Of a DNA stretch of 64,000 nucleotides, positions 8,463-17,869 are shown one piece after another. Numbering within the stretch: the stretch's first letter is position 1; each line of letters opens with the position of its first letter. The DNA is taken from NCBI GenBank assembly GCA_905181705.1, contig CAJIYP010000002.1, positions 62,001 through 126,000 on the forward strand. The letters are read 5' to 3'. This DNA is from Cryomorphaceae bacterium BACL29 MAG-121220-bin8 (GTDB taxonomy: Bacteria > Bacteroidota > Bacteroidia > Flavobacteriales > Flavobacteriaceae). The position numbers were made by a program, and so were the translations under genes. The notes under the pieces are model-generated. The model searched no databases and was not told the DNA's origin. It worked only from the letters and a program-made list of their open reading frames with translations.

Positions 8463-8796
8463 TTTTAAAATATTATTCTTATTTACAATTACAACTCTAC
8501 TAATTTCATGTAGTGTAGGAAAAAGAGCTACTATCTCTCAGCTTAGTAGTAATTCATTACTTCATTTTGTTACTGATAATCCAGTCTTTTTAGAATCTAA
8601 TTGGGCTATAACTATTGATGACAGCGAAGTTCCAACAATTATTAAAGTAGATAAAAATAATACTCGTTTTTCAAATGATACAACATATGAAATTTCGAAT
8701 GGGACGCACACAATCAATATTTTTAAAAACCAAAAGTTTTATGCCTCAAGAAAAGTTTTTATTGGAAGTAGAGAAACTAAAACAATCAAATTATGA
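8452..8796 (+). CDS. lipoprotein with PEGA-like domain
   Basis: The 114-aa product has a signal peptide ending in the lipobox 'LLISC'. The C-terminal part has short beta strands around 'YEISNGTHTINIFKNQKFYA' and ends 'VFIGSRETKTIKL'. This resembles the PEGA repeat of surface proteins; the assignment is by pattern only. It overlaps the end of the CsgG-like gene by 11 bp and the DUF4810 gene by 4 bp, so the genes are translationally coupled. Confidence 0.65.
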   Translation: MKNSFKILFLFTITTLLISCSVGKRATISQLSSNSLLHFVTDNPVFLESNWAITIDDSEVPTIIKVDKNNTRFSNDTTYEISNGTHTINIFKNQKFYASRKVFIGSRETKTIKL

Positions 8797-9128
8797 GATA
8801 TATTTTATTTTTTATAGCTATAAACATATTTGTTTCATGTTCTACTAGTAAAAACTTATACTATTGGGGAAATTATGAAAATACTTTTTATCAAAAAGTT
8901 AATAAACCAGGAGATGAAACTTCAGAGAAGCATATTGAAGAGATTAAAAGTATCATAGAAAAAGCTAATAAAAATAATGTAAAATATAAAGTTGGTCCTG
9001 GTGTTTACGCAGAATTAGGTTATTACATGTTAGCTAAAGGTAACAGGGAAGAGGCAGACAATTATTTCGCAAAAGAATTATCATTATTTCCAGAATCAAA
9101 AACAACAATTAAGTTTATCTCAAAATAA
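8793..9128 (+). CDS. DUF4810 lipoprotein
   Basis: The 111-aa product has a lipobox 'IFVSC'. The family signature is visible: 'LYYWGNYENTFYQ' near the N-terminus, then 'GPGVYAELGYYMLAKG' and 'AKELSLFPESK', which read as a TPR-like pair of helices. DUF4810 genes are known to sit between CsgG-type and DUF799/GNA1162 genes in Proteobacteria, and the same order is kept here. The molecular role is not established. The start overlaps the preceding stop as ATGA. Confidence 0.85.
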   Translation: MRYILFFIAINIFVSCSTSKNLYYWGNYENTFYQKVNKPGDETSEKHIEEIKSIIEKANKNNVKYKVGPGVYAELGYYMLAKGNREEADNYFAKELSLFPESKTTIKFISK

Positions 9129-9129
9129 T

Positions 9130-9792
9130 ATGAAAAATATATTAAAACTTTTATGCTTTATTATTATTGTAAATTTAACTTCATGTTCTAGTGCAGCAAA
9201 AATTACTAAATTTTCAGAATTTCCTGAAATTTACAAAGAAAGACCTGAGACAATATTGTTTATACCCCCAATTAATAATACAACTGCAGCTAATGCTAAA
9301 GATTTATTAAGAACAACAATAGCACCTGTTCTTTCGGAAAAAGGTTATTACGTTTTACCTATTGAACCAATATTTGATTTTTTCAAGTTAAATGGAGCTT
9401 ACAGTATTGCAGAGACATCAGATCAACTTCCGCTTGAAAAATTTTCTGAGTTTTTTGCTGCAGATGCAGTTTTGATGTTAACTATAAACGGTTGGGATAA
9501 GAAATTTTATGTTGTAGGGGGACACGTTCGAGTTGATTTAATGTATGAATTGATTAGTACAAAAACGGGAAAAACTTTATGGGAGGTAAGAAAGAATGTT
9601 AAAGTTGATACATCTTCATCAAACCAAAATGCATCTTTGTTAGTCAATATTTTGTCAACTGCGGTAAATACAGCTGCAACTCAGTATGTTGATATTGCTA
9701 AATATGCTCACGTATTAGCGTTAGCTACAATTCCCTCTGGATTTAGGTCTCCAAATTTTATGAAAGATAAAGAAGTCCAAATAAAATTATGA
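9130..9792 (+). CDS. GNA1162-family (DUF799) lipoprotein
   Basis: The 220-aa product has a signal peptide and lipobox 'LTSC'. Family blocks are 'ILFIPPINNTTAANAKDL', 'PVLSEKGYYVLPIEP', 'FFAADAVLMLTINGWD' and 'ELISTKTGKTLWE'. The fold is related to the nucleotide-binding-like domain of TolB N-terminal and CsgG proteins. GNA1162 of Neisseria is a surface lipoprotein; that is family knowledge. It is the last gene of the CsgG-type operon and starts directly after the DUF4810 stop. An oligomeric envelope complex with the CsgG-like protein is plausible but unproven. Confidence 0.85.
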   Translation: MKNILKLLCFIIIVNLTSCSSAAKITKFSEFPEIYKERPETILFIPPINNTTAANAKDLLRTTIAPVLSEKGYYVLPIEPIFDFFKLNGAYSIAETSDQLPLEKFSEFFAADAVLMLTINGWDKKFYVVGGHVRVDLMYELISTKTGKTLWEVRKNVKVDTSSSNQNASLLVNILSTAVNTAATQYVDIAKYAHVLALATIPSGFRSPNFMKDKEVQIKL

Positions 9793-9864
9793 TTCTTAGT
9801 GTAAACATGTACCAATCATTTACTAAATTTTAATTTTCAAATAAATAACAAAAAACTTTAAATT

Positions 9865-10338
9865 ATGAAAAATATAAAAAAATTATTTTTACTGCTATCA
9901 ATAATATCGGTGACTATATCTTGTTCAAAAGATGATGGACCAATAAAAGGTTGTATGGATCCTTTAGCTGCCAATTATAATTCAGCTGCAGAGGAAAGTG
10001 ATGGCAGTTGCCAATATAGTTTAGTTGGTAATTGGTATTTTAGTAAATATGTTGTTAATTCTCAAAATGCATTAGTATTATTTAAAGATGGTGATGTTTG
10101 GCTTGACGTAACATCTAGTAATACTTATGATTTATGGGGAGAACTTATATCTACTGGTGAATTCCTTTCTTCAAAAGGAACTCTTGCTACAAGTGGGGCT
10201 AATAAATCCACTCTAACGTTGTCAAATAATGATGGTTCAGTCTCAACTTTTACAATAACCCAAATAAACGGAAGTTCTGTTAGCTTCAATGGAACAAATT
10301 ATGGTGATAATGAGGATATTACAATTGTTAAGCTCTAA
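9865..10338 (+). CDS. lipoprotein with GC(M/T)DP-type motif and lipocalin-like domain
   Basis: The 157-aa product has a lipobox 'VTISC' followed by SKDDG. The segment 'GCMDPLAANYN' ending in 'DGSCQY' is the short Cys-paired calcium-binding-like motif common in Bacteroidota surface proteins. The rest, 'LVGNWYFSKY' to 'EDITIVKL', looks like a small beta-barrel of the lipocalin-like kind. A pair of GTAC-type boxes (9808-9826) precedes it. A decayed second copy of its 3' end and upstream region seems to lie at 10421-10528. Confidence 0.7.
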   Translation: MKNIKKLFLLLSIISVTISCSKDDGPIKGCMDPLAANYNSAAEESDGSCQYSLVGNWYFSKYVVNSQNALVLFKDGDVWLDVTSSNTYDLWGELISTGEFLSSKGTLATSGANKSTLTLSNNDGSVSTFTITQINGSSVSFNGTNYGDNEDITIVKL

Positions 10339-10713
10339 AAAAAATATACTTTTAATAGTTTTTAAAATTAAATTCTATTTTTCTGAAATAGCTAAATAAA
10401 CCACGGAAGATTTAAATTAGCATGGTTTTACAAATAATGGAGCTAATTCTAAATATAAAGATGATATAGAAATAAAGATCTTTAATTAGATTTTCAAATA
10501 ACAAAAAACTTTAAATTATGAAAATAATTTAAAATTAATCCATTATGTTGTTATAACAAAAAAGTGTACCCACACATTTTTCATAATATAATAGTAATCA
10601 ATAATTTATCTTTTTTTTAATTTGATTAATATTGCTAAAAATATTGTATGTTTAAATCCGTCTTTATAATTACAATATTGACAGCTTTTTTATTTAGGTA
10701 AATATTACATATT
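10339..10713 (+). other. intergenic region with remnant of a duplicated lipoprotein gene
   Basis: The 375-bp gap is not empty. Codons 10421-10489 read as a short tail 'GANSKYKDDIEIKIFN' with a stop, similar in layout to the end of the 157-aa lipoprotein. Bases 10490-10524 repeat the region just before that gene (9833-9871), including AACAAAAAACTTTAAATT and ATGAAAA, with 4 bp lost. The copied ATG at 10519 is followed by a stop after four codons. This looks like a tandem duplicate that was deleted internally. The rest must hold the susC promoter; none was clear. Confidence 0.5.
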
Positions 10714-13700
10714 ATGAAGATAATTTACAGTATAATTATTTTATTGATTTTAACTCCACTTATCGCTTTTTCTCAATCCAAGTTAATTACAGGAACTATT
10801 AATGATGAATTAGGATTACCTCTACCGGGAGCTACTATTCAGGTTAAAGGTTCAAACAATCTTGGAGCTATCACTAATTTCGATGGCCTTTTTACTTTAG
10901 AGGTTCCTTCCGATGCAAAACAAACTCTTGTATTATCCTACATAGGTTATGTTACTGAAGAAGTAGATGTCTCTGAGAAATCAATATTTTCAATTAATTT
11001 ACAGCTGGACAATCAGCAGCTAGAAGAAGTAGTTGTAATTGGTTATGGTACAGTTTTAAAGAAAGATATTTCAGGTTCTATTTCATCTGTTCTTGTTAAT
11101 GATAAAGTTGCTACTCAATCAAATTCTGTAGACCAGCTTCTTCAAGGTCGTGCTTCGGGAGTACAGGTTATACAAAATAGTTCTACACCTGGATCTGGAA
11201 TTAGTGTTAAAATAAGAGGAACTAACAGTTTAAGAGGAAATAATGAACCTCTCTATGTTATTGATGGAATTATTATATCTTCTGCTGGTGAAGACGTACT
11301 GCCTACAGGTGTAGGAAATACTGGACAAGAAACTCAAAATGGTTTAAATGGTATAAATCCAAGGGATATAGAAAGTATTCAAGTATTGAAAGATGCTTCA
11401 GCAACTGCAATTTATGGATCAAGAGGAGCTAACGGAGTTGTTTTAATTACTACTAAAAAAGGTACTAGCGGTAAACCTAAAATAACTACTTTTCTTACTA
11501 ATTCAGTTAGGTCAGTATATAGAAAAATTAATGTTTTAGATGCATTAGGTTATGCAAATTATGTTAATGAAATTGATCAGTTAACAGGTTTAAATCCAAG
11601 ATATTCTTTCACCGAAGAAGGTATTTTTGTTGGAGGTGAAGGAATTCCGGTTCTTACTCAACAATACAACTGGCAAGATGAAATATATGTAGATGGTTTT
11701 AGTCAAAAATTTGGTTTGTCAGCTTCAGGTGGGGGAGATAACGGAAATTATTATATATCTGCAGGATTTGATAATCAGAATGGTGTAGTTACAAATTCTA
11801 CATTTAAAAGCAGTGACATTCGAATTAATTTAAACCAAGATCTTAACGAAAATCTCAAATTAAGTGCTAGAATAAGTGGTTTTATTAATAACTCAAACTT
11901 TGCTGAAGGTGGAGATTTAGATGGAGGTGCTAATAGAAGTTTTGTAAGAAATGTTATTGCATATAGACCAGTTATATCTCATGATTTAGAAGATATTAAT
12001 TCTGAAGATGACTACACAACAAACCCCTTTTCATGGAAGAAAGACTTTTCTGATGTTTCAAAAGAAATACGTTTTATAGGTTCTATAGGTCTAACATATA
12101 AACTTCCTCTTAGAGGCTTGACTTACCAAATTAAATATGGTGGTAATATTAGAACAAAAGATAGAAGACGTTTTTACGGGGTTTCTACTTATCAAGGTTT
12201 AAATGCTAATGGGGCATTACAAATAATGACTAAAAATGCTAAAACTCATCAGTTTAATAATATAATTAGATTCAACAGAAGGTTTAATAGAAAACATAGG
12301 GTTAACGCAATGCTAGGAGTTACCTACGATGTGAGAAGTGTAGAGAATAGTATATATGCTGTTGAGGATTTTCTTACCATGCAATTAACAACAAATCAAC
12401 CAGCTTTTGGTAATGTAATAACTAGGCCATTAACATTTGTAAGAGCAGATCAACAAATATTCTCCATTTTAGGACGTGTTAATTATACATTTAAGAACAA
12501 GTATATTTTAACAGTAACTGTTAGGCGTGATGGAGTATCCAAGTTTTCTAAGAACAATAGATATGGAATGTTTCCATCTGTAGCTTTAGCTTGGAGTGCA
12601 GGAAGTGAGGATTTTATTAAAAATTTAGATGTTTTTGAAAGTTTAAAACTTAGATTGGGATGGGGTCAGATTGGAAACCACGGAATAGGTCCTTATGGCA
12701 CCTTGTCTAATTATGGCGTTTTGAATAATTTATATGGAAATTCCACTGGAGGCACTAACGTCCCAATTGCATTACGAAACCTAGCAAATCCTGATCTAAC
12801 ATGGGAAACAACAGAACAAGTTAATTTTGGTTTGGACTTCGCAATATTAGATGATATTGTTTCAGGAAACATAGATGTGTACAATAAAACCACAAAGGAT
12901 TTATTACAAAATTCTGATATTCCACCATCATCTGGCTTTACCCGAATTTTAGTAAATAAAGGATCAATTACCAACAATGGTATTGAACTTGCTTTAAATT
13001 TTAATCCAATTTCAACTGATGATATAGAACTTAGTTTTGGAGGTAATATTTCATTTAATAAGACAGAAATTGCAAATCTGGATTCACAACCTCTACAAGG
13101 TTTTTATGAAAATGGTGTTATGACAGATCGAAGATTTTATTACGGTAATACAATTAGTAGAGGAGCTATATTTAGATATCCAGCAAATGTTTTTATTGAA
13201 GGTGAAGAGTCAAGTCTTTTTTATGGTTTTAAAACGAATGGTATTTATCAAACAAATGATACTGATTTTACAAACGGAGCTGTTCCTGGAGATGTAAGAA
13301 TAGTTGATCAATTAACTGAAGATTCAAATGGAGATGGTACATTAGACTCTGGCGATGGAGTGATCGATGAAAAGGATAGAACTTTTTTAGGAAATCCAAA
13401 TCCTGATTTTGTATATGGATTTAATTTTAATTTAAAATATAAACACTGGAATCTAAGTGCTTTATTTAATGGTGTATATGGAAATGACATCGCTAATGGA
13501 ATGTCATTACAATTAGATAATGCAGAGGGAAGACCAAATGCTAATATTTCTCCTGCGGCCTATTATAATGCATGGAGACCAGATAATCCATCTAACACTC
13601 ATCCAAGAATCGGATACACAACTAAAGGACAGATCGCAATTACTGACCGAATAATTGAAGACGGAAGCTATTTAAGGTTAAATAACCTGACTATTGGTTA

Positions 13701-13902
13701 TGATATTCCTGTAAGTGAAAAAAACTTTATTGATAATTTAAACGTTTACATAGCTGGTCAAAATTTATTTACATGGACTAATTACAGTGGATATGATCCT
13801 GAAGTTTCTACCTTTTTATACACTGGGTTAATTAACGGAGTCGATTGGAATGGGGGAGTTAATGCTAGAAATATTTTATTGGGACTTAATATTAAATTCT
13901 AA
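10714..13902 (+). CDS. SusC/RagA-type TonB-dependent glycan receptor
   Basis: The 1062-aa product has a signal peptide, then a carboxypeptidase-regulatory-like domain (about 25-105: 'GTINDELGLPLPGATIQVKG'). The plug domain follows (about 115-235), with 'VRI/VKIRGTNSLRG'-type and 'DASATAIYGSRGANGVV' blocks. A 22-strand barrel makes up the rest, ending 'ILLGLNIKF'. It imports oligosaccharides across the outer membrane with TonB energy and pairs with SusD. The gene is intact and 56 bp before susD, and the PUL context (GH3) suggests a beta-linked gluco-oligosaccharide substrate. The length is normal for the family. Confidence 0.95.
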   Translation: MKIIYSIIILLILTPLIAFSQSKLITGTINDELGLPLPGATIQVKGSNNLGAITNFDGLFTLEVPSDAKQTLVLSYIGYVTEEVDVSEKSIFSINLQLDNQQLEEVVVIGYGTVLKKDISGSISSVLVNDKVATQSNSVDQLLQGRASGVQVIQNSSTPGSGISVKIRGTNSLRGNNEPLYVIDGIIISSAGEDVLPTGVGNTGQETQNGLNGINPRDIESIQVLKDASATAIYGSRGANGVVLITTKKGTSGKPKITTFLTNSVRSVYRKINVLDALGYANYVNEIDQLTGLNPRYSFTEEGIFVGGEGIPVLTQQYNWQDEIYVDGFSQKFGLSASGGGDNGNYYISAGFDNQNGVVTNSTFKSSDIRINLNQDLNENLKLSARISGFINNSNFAEGGDLDGGANRSFVRNVIAYRPVISHDLEDINSEDDYTTNPFSWKKDFSDVSKEIRFIGSIGLTYKLPLRGLTYQIKYGGNIRTKDRRRFYGVSTYQGLNANGALQIMTKNAKTHQFNNIIRFNRRFNRKHRVNAMLGVTYDVRSVENSIYAVEDFLTMQLTTNQPAFGNVITRPLTFVRADQQIFSILGRVNYTFKNKYILTVTVRRDGVSKFSKNNRYGMFPSVALAWSAGSEDFIKNLDVFESLKLRLGWGQIGNHGIGPYGTLSNYGVLNNLYGNSTGGTNVPIALRNLANPDLTWETTEQVNFGLDFAILDDIVSGNIDVYNKTTKDLLQNSDIPPSSGFTRILVNKGSITNNGIELALNFNPISTDDIELSFGGNISFNKTEIANLDSQPLQGFYENGVMTDRRFYYGNTISRGAIFRYPANVFIEGEESSLFYGFKTNGIYQTNDTDFTNGAVPGDVRIVDQLTEDSNGDGTLDSGDGVIDEKDRTFLGNPNPDFVYGFNFNLKYKHWNLSALFNGVYGNDIANGMSLQLDNAEGRPNANISPAAYYNAWRPDNPSNTHPRIGYTTKGQIAITDRIIEDGSYLRLNNLTIGYDIPVSEKNFIDNLNVYIAGQNLFTWTNYSGYDPEVSTFLYTGLINGVDWNGGVNARNILLGLNIKF

Positions 13903-13958
13903 ACTAAAAAGTTAAAATAAACTGAAAAAAATTGAAAAGAATATTTAGTTCAAAAATT

Positions 13959-15479
13959 ATGAAAAATTATAAAATAATATTACTAACGTTTATTGGATTG
14001 ACATTTTTTAATTGTGATTTAGATGAAAATCCAATATTTCTTGACGCAAAAGCTACGTACTCAAATCTTGAGATAGCTAAAGGAGCGTTAGATGGGATCT
14101 ACCAATCTATGTCCGTTTACGGAGCTCAAGAACAACGTATTTTCGCAGTAAATGGTTTTTCAGGACTCTTTGTAACTAGGAAAAATGGAAATAGTTCCAA
14201 TAACGTAAACAATATTAATCTTTTCTCTTTAAAGCCTACTTATGACAGAGATTCAGATGCCATGTGGCGTACTCTTTATGTTGCCATTGGAAGAGCTAAT
14301 GGAGCTATTGCTAACATTAACACTACAGAATCACCAACCACGGCATCAGATTTAGGTTTTAATGATATTAAAGGTCAAGCTTACCTTGTAAGAGCTTGGT
14401 TATATTTATCATTGGTACGTTTGTGGGGTGATATTCCTCTTAGGCTAGAGCTTCCCGATAATAAAAATTTGAGTAAACCAAAGTCATTAGCAAAGGATGT
14501 GTATGCACAAATTATAGATGATGCACAAACTGCAGCTATTCTTATAAATGGGGCTACTGGACCTGGTTACCCTAAACAGTATGCAGCTAACATGTTGTTA
14601 GCTAAGGTATACATGACATTAGCGACTTCTCCAGATTTACAGACAGATGGTATTTCTGAATCTCAATATTGGCAATTAGCTTATGACCAAGCTATTATGG
14701 TCTATGGTCAGTATAGTTTAGTTTCTGATTATAGTTCTTTATTTACCGATAAGTTTGAGAATTCTACTGAATCAATTTTTGAGTTGCAAATGAGTCAAGA
14801 TGCAGCAAACTCTCAAATGGGAAGAAATTACACTCCCTATAAGTATAAATTAGGTCAGCATTTTGGTTGGCTTTGTGTAAGTGCAGATGTTTTACTAGAT
14901 CACATGGCAGCATATCCAAATGATCCGAGAATAGAAGGAACTTACCTATATCAATACAATAGAGCTGATAACGGAAACCTTGTTAAGATTTACCCAGCTT
15001 TATCAAACAGAAATCAGTTTGGAAAAGCAAATCCTTACTTATTTAAGTTTGTTGAAAAAGACACTCAACATAGCAATCAATACGGAAGTCAAAACTTAAT
15101 TATATATAGATATGCGGATCTTCTAATTATGTTAGCTGAAATTTCTAATGAATTACAAAATGGAAAACAATTAGGATATGTTACTGAAGTTTTAGACAGA
15201 GTAGGGATGTCAAATGCAGCATATCAAGAAGATCAAAGTTCCTTTAGAGATGCTATAATGAGGGAATATAGGTATGAACTTCTTGGAGAAGGAGAAGATT
15301 CAAATAACAATAGAAGAAGAGGATTTGATTATTTTTTAATACATACTATTAATAAACACAATAATAATCCAATTTTTTCTCCAAAAGTAGATTTGTTATT
15401 GAGCACAGATCAAACACAGGTTATGCAATTGCCAATACCTCTTTCTGAAATTAATACAAATGAATTAATTGATAATTAG
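13959..15479 (+). CDS. SusD/RagB-type glycan-binding lipoprotein
   Basis: The 506-aa product starts at the ATG of 'MKNYKIILLTFIGLTFFNC'. An upstream TTG in frame would add nine residues ahead of this signal, so it is not used. The lipobox Cys is followed by DLDENP, as usual for SusD. TPR-type helices and the C-terminal RagB domain are present: 'YRYADLLIMLAEISNE', 'REYRYELLGEGED', and an end 'MQLPIPLSEINTNELIDN'. It sits on the cell surface as the lid of the SusC barrel. It follows susC by 56 bp. Confidence 0.95.
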   Translation: MKNYKIILLTFIGLTFFNCDLDENPIFLDAKATYSNLEIAKGALDGIYQSMSVYGAQEQRIFAVNGFSGLFVTRKNGNSSNNVNNINLFSLKPTYDRDSDAMWRTLYVAIGRANGAIANINTTESPTTASDLGFNDIKGQAYLVRAWLYLSLVRLWGDIPLRLELPDNKNLSKPKSLAKDVYAQIIDDAQTAAILINGATGPGYPKQYAANMLLAKVYMTLATSPDLQTDGISESQYWQLAYDQAIMVYGQYSLVSDYSSLFTDKFENSTESIFELQMSQDAANSQMGRNYTPYKYKLGQHFGWLCVSADVLLDHMAAYPNDPRIEGTYLYQYNRADNGNLVKIYPALSNRNQFGKANPYLFKFVEKDTQHSNQYGSQNLIIYRYADLLIMLAEISNELQNGKQLGYVTEVLDRVGMSNAAYQEDQSSFRDAIMREYRYELLGEGEDSNNNRRRGFDYFLIHTINKHNNNPIFSPKVDLLLSTDQTQVMQLPIPLSEINTNELIDN

Positions 15480-15506
15480 AGTTATTAAAAATATTTTAAA
15501 ATAATT

Positions 15507-17849
15507 ATGATGAGATTAAAACTATTATTTCTATTAACATTTTTGACTGGTTTTACAGTTTTTTCGCAAGAAAATTCTTCTTATAAATTGTATTTAGATA
15601 GTTCAAAATCACATGAAGATCGATTAACCGATTTAATGTCTAGAATGACTTTAGAAGATAAAGTTTATCAAATGAACCAATTTGTTGGACTAGATCATAT
15701 GCGAAAAGCAGAAAAAAAATTGTCTCCTGAAGATTTATTAAACAATGATGCGCAAGGTTTTTATAAAGGAGTGTTCAGTAAAGATGTTATGAAAATGACA
15801 GAAGAAGGAAAAATAGGTTCTTTTTTACACGTTTTAACTGCTGAAGAAGGTAATTTATTACAAGAACTTGCTAATAAATCTAGATTAAAAATACCAATAT
15901 TAATAGGAATTGATGCTATTCATGGAAATGCATTGTTTAGTGGAGCTACTGTATATCCCTCTCCAATAACACTAGCTTCCACATGGAGCGATAAGTTTTT
16001 ATTTGATGTAGGAAGACAAACTGCATTAGAAATGAGAGCAACTGGATCACATTGGGCATTTACTCCAAATATTGATGTTTTAAGAGATCCTAGGTGGGGT
16101 AGAGTTGGTGAAACTTTTGGCGAAGATCCATTTATGGTTGGTAACCTTGGAGCATCTATGATCAATGGGTTTCAATTAAATGATTTTACTGGAACAAATA
16201 AGGTTATTGCATGTGCAAAACATATGATAGCAGGTAGTGAACCAATTAATGGTTTGAATGCTGCGCCGATGGATATTTCTTTAAGAACTTTAAAAGAAGT
16301 CTACTTACCTCCATACAAAAAAGCAATTGATGCAGGTGTTTATTCTATAATGGCTGCCCATAACGAATTAAATGGAATTCCTTGCCACATGAGTAGTTGG
16401 CTAATGACAGATTTATTTCGTAATGATTGGGGTTTTGAAGGTTTTTATGTAAGTGACTGGATGGATATTGAAAGAATTGAAACCTTGCATCGTGTGGCTA
16501 AAAATTTAAAAGAAGCTTCTTTTTTAGCTGTAAATGCTGGAATGGATATGCACATGCATGGAGTAGACTTTCCAGAAGCTGTTATTGAACTAGTTCAAGA
16601 AGGAAAACTTCCAATTTCTAGAATTAATGAAGCATGTTCAAAAATTTTAATGGCTAAATTTAAATTGGGGTTATTTGAAAATAGATTAGTTGATATTGAA
16701 ATGATTTCTCAAAGAATTTTCACTCCTTCCCATAAATTTACTGCTTTAGAAACTGCTAGAAAGGGAATTATATTGTTAAAAAACTCAAATTTACTTCCCT
16801 TAAATAAAGTAAAAACCCCTAAAAAGATTTTAGTTACAGGTCCAAATGCAAATAACCAATCTATATTAGGAGATTGGCATGCTGCTCAACCTGAAGAAAA
16901 TGTAACTACTATTTTTGAGGGAATAAAGAAATTAGGAGAATCAAAAGGATACAACGTATCATTGCATAATTCAGGAGAAAACATTAGAAAAATATCTGAC
17001 GTAAATATTAAGAATACTTTAGAAGCTTCTAAAGATGCAGACTACGTAGTTGTTGTTGTTGGTGATAATTCTATGAGATACAAGTGGAAAGATAAAACTG
17101 CTGGTGAGAATATGGATAGAGCAGAGCTAAATTTAGCTGGTAAACAACTACAACTAGTAAAGTCATTAAAAAAAATAAACAAAAATATTATTGTTGTATA
17201 TGTAAATGGAAAACCAATAAGTGAACCGTGGATACAGGATAACATCCCATCTGTAATTGAGGCATGGGAGCCTGGAAACTTAGGAGGTCAAGCGGTTGCA
17301 GAAATAATCTTTGGAGATATTAATCCAAGTGGAAAACTACCTTTAACCGTCCCTAGAAGTGTTGGACAATTACAGATGATTTATAATCACAAACCATCTC
17401 AGTATTTTCATAAATATGCATTCGAAAAGAATAAACCACTATACCCGTTTGGATATGGATTAAGCTTCACAAAATTTAACTATACAAAACCTAAACTCCT
17501 GAATTCAAAATTTGATAAAAATGCAATTATTAAAGTTCAATTAGAAGTTACAAATATTGGAGATATGGATGGAGATGAAGTTGTTCAGCTATATATTAGG
17601 GATAAAGTCAGTTCTGCTACAAGACCAGTAAAAGAATTAAAGGGTTATAAAAGAGTTCATTTGAAAGTCGGAGAAACAAAAAAAGTAACTTTTGAAATTA
17701 TTCCGGAATCCTTAGCTTTTTATGATATTGATATGAATTACGTTGTAGAACCTGGTGCTTTTAACATTATGACAGGTTCATCTTCTAATTACAAAGATCT
17801 AAAGAGTGTTGAATTAAATATTTTAAATAAAATTAATTTTAATAATTAA
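15507..17849 (+). CDS. glycoside hydrolase family 3, beta-glucosidase type
   Basis: The 780-aa product has a signal peptide ending 'GFTVFSQ', so it is periplasmic or exported. The GH3 N-terminal TIM barrel shows 'PILIGIDAIHGN', 'DPRWGRVGETFGEDP' and the nucleophile Asp317 in 'GFYVSDWMDI'. The C-terminal alpha/beta domain includes 'GENMDRAELNL', typical of the acid/base region, and a fibronectin-III-like tail follows. Length and domain order match bacterial exo-acting beta-glucosidases. The start has two ATG codons in a row; the first is chosen. It cleaves oligosaccharides imported by the SusCD pair; a laminarin or other beta-glucan substrate is inferred, not shown. Confidence 0.92.
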   Translation: MMRLKLLFLLTFLTGFTVFSQENSSYKLYLDSSKSHEDRLTDLMSRMTLEDKVYQMNQFVGLDHMRKAEKKLSPEDLLNNDAQGFYKGVFSKDVMKMTEEGKIGSFLHVLTAEEGNLLQELANKSRLKIPILIGIDAIHGNALFSGATVYPSPITLASTWSDKFLFDVGRQTALEMRATGSHWAFTPNIDVLRDPRWGRVGETFGEDPFMVGNLGASMINGFQLNDFTGTNKVIACAKHMIAGSEPINGLNAAPMDISLRTLKEVYLPPYKKAIDAGVYSIMAAHNELNGIPCHMSSWLMTDLFRNDWGFEGFYVSDWMDIERIETLHRVAKNLKEASFLAVNAGMDMHMHGVDFPEAVIELVQEGKLPISRINEACSKILMAKFKLGLFENRLVDIEMISQRIFTPSHKFTALETARKGIILLKNSNLLPLNKVKTPKKILVTGPNANNQSILGDWHAAQPEENVTTIFEGIKKLGESKGYNVSLHNSGENIRKISDVNIKNTLEASKDADYVVVVVGDNSMRYKWKDKTAGENMDRAELNLAGKQLQLVKSLKKINKNIIVVYVNGKPISEPWIQDNIPSVIEAWEPGNLGGQAVAEIIFGDINPSGKLPLTVPRSVGQLQMIYNHKPSQYFHKYAFEKNKPLYPFGYGLSFTKFNYTKPKLLNSKFDKNAIIKVQLEVTNIGDMDGDEVVQLYIRDKVSSATRPVKELKGYKRVHLKVGETKKVTFEIIPESLAFYDIDMNYVVEPGAFNIMTGSSSNYKDLKSVELNILNKINFNN

Positions 17850-17869
17850 AAAAATCTAATAACGTAACT

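Noticed and set aside
12711-12977. Antisense open frame inside susC, and the many similar ones inside other genes
   Set aside because: They lie fully within strongly supported genes on the other strand or frame, with no recognisable motif.
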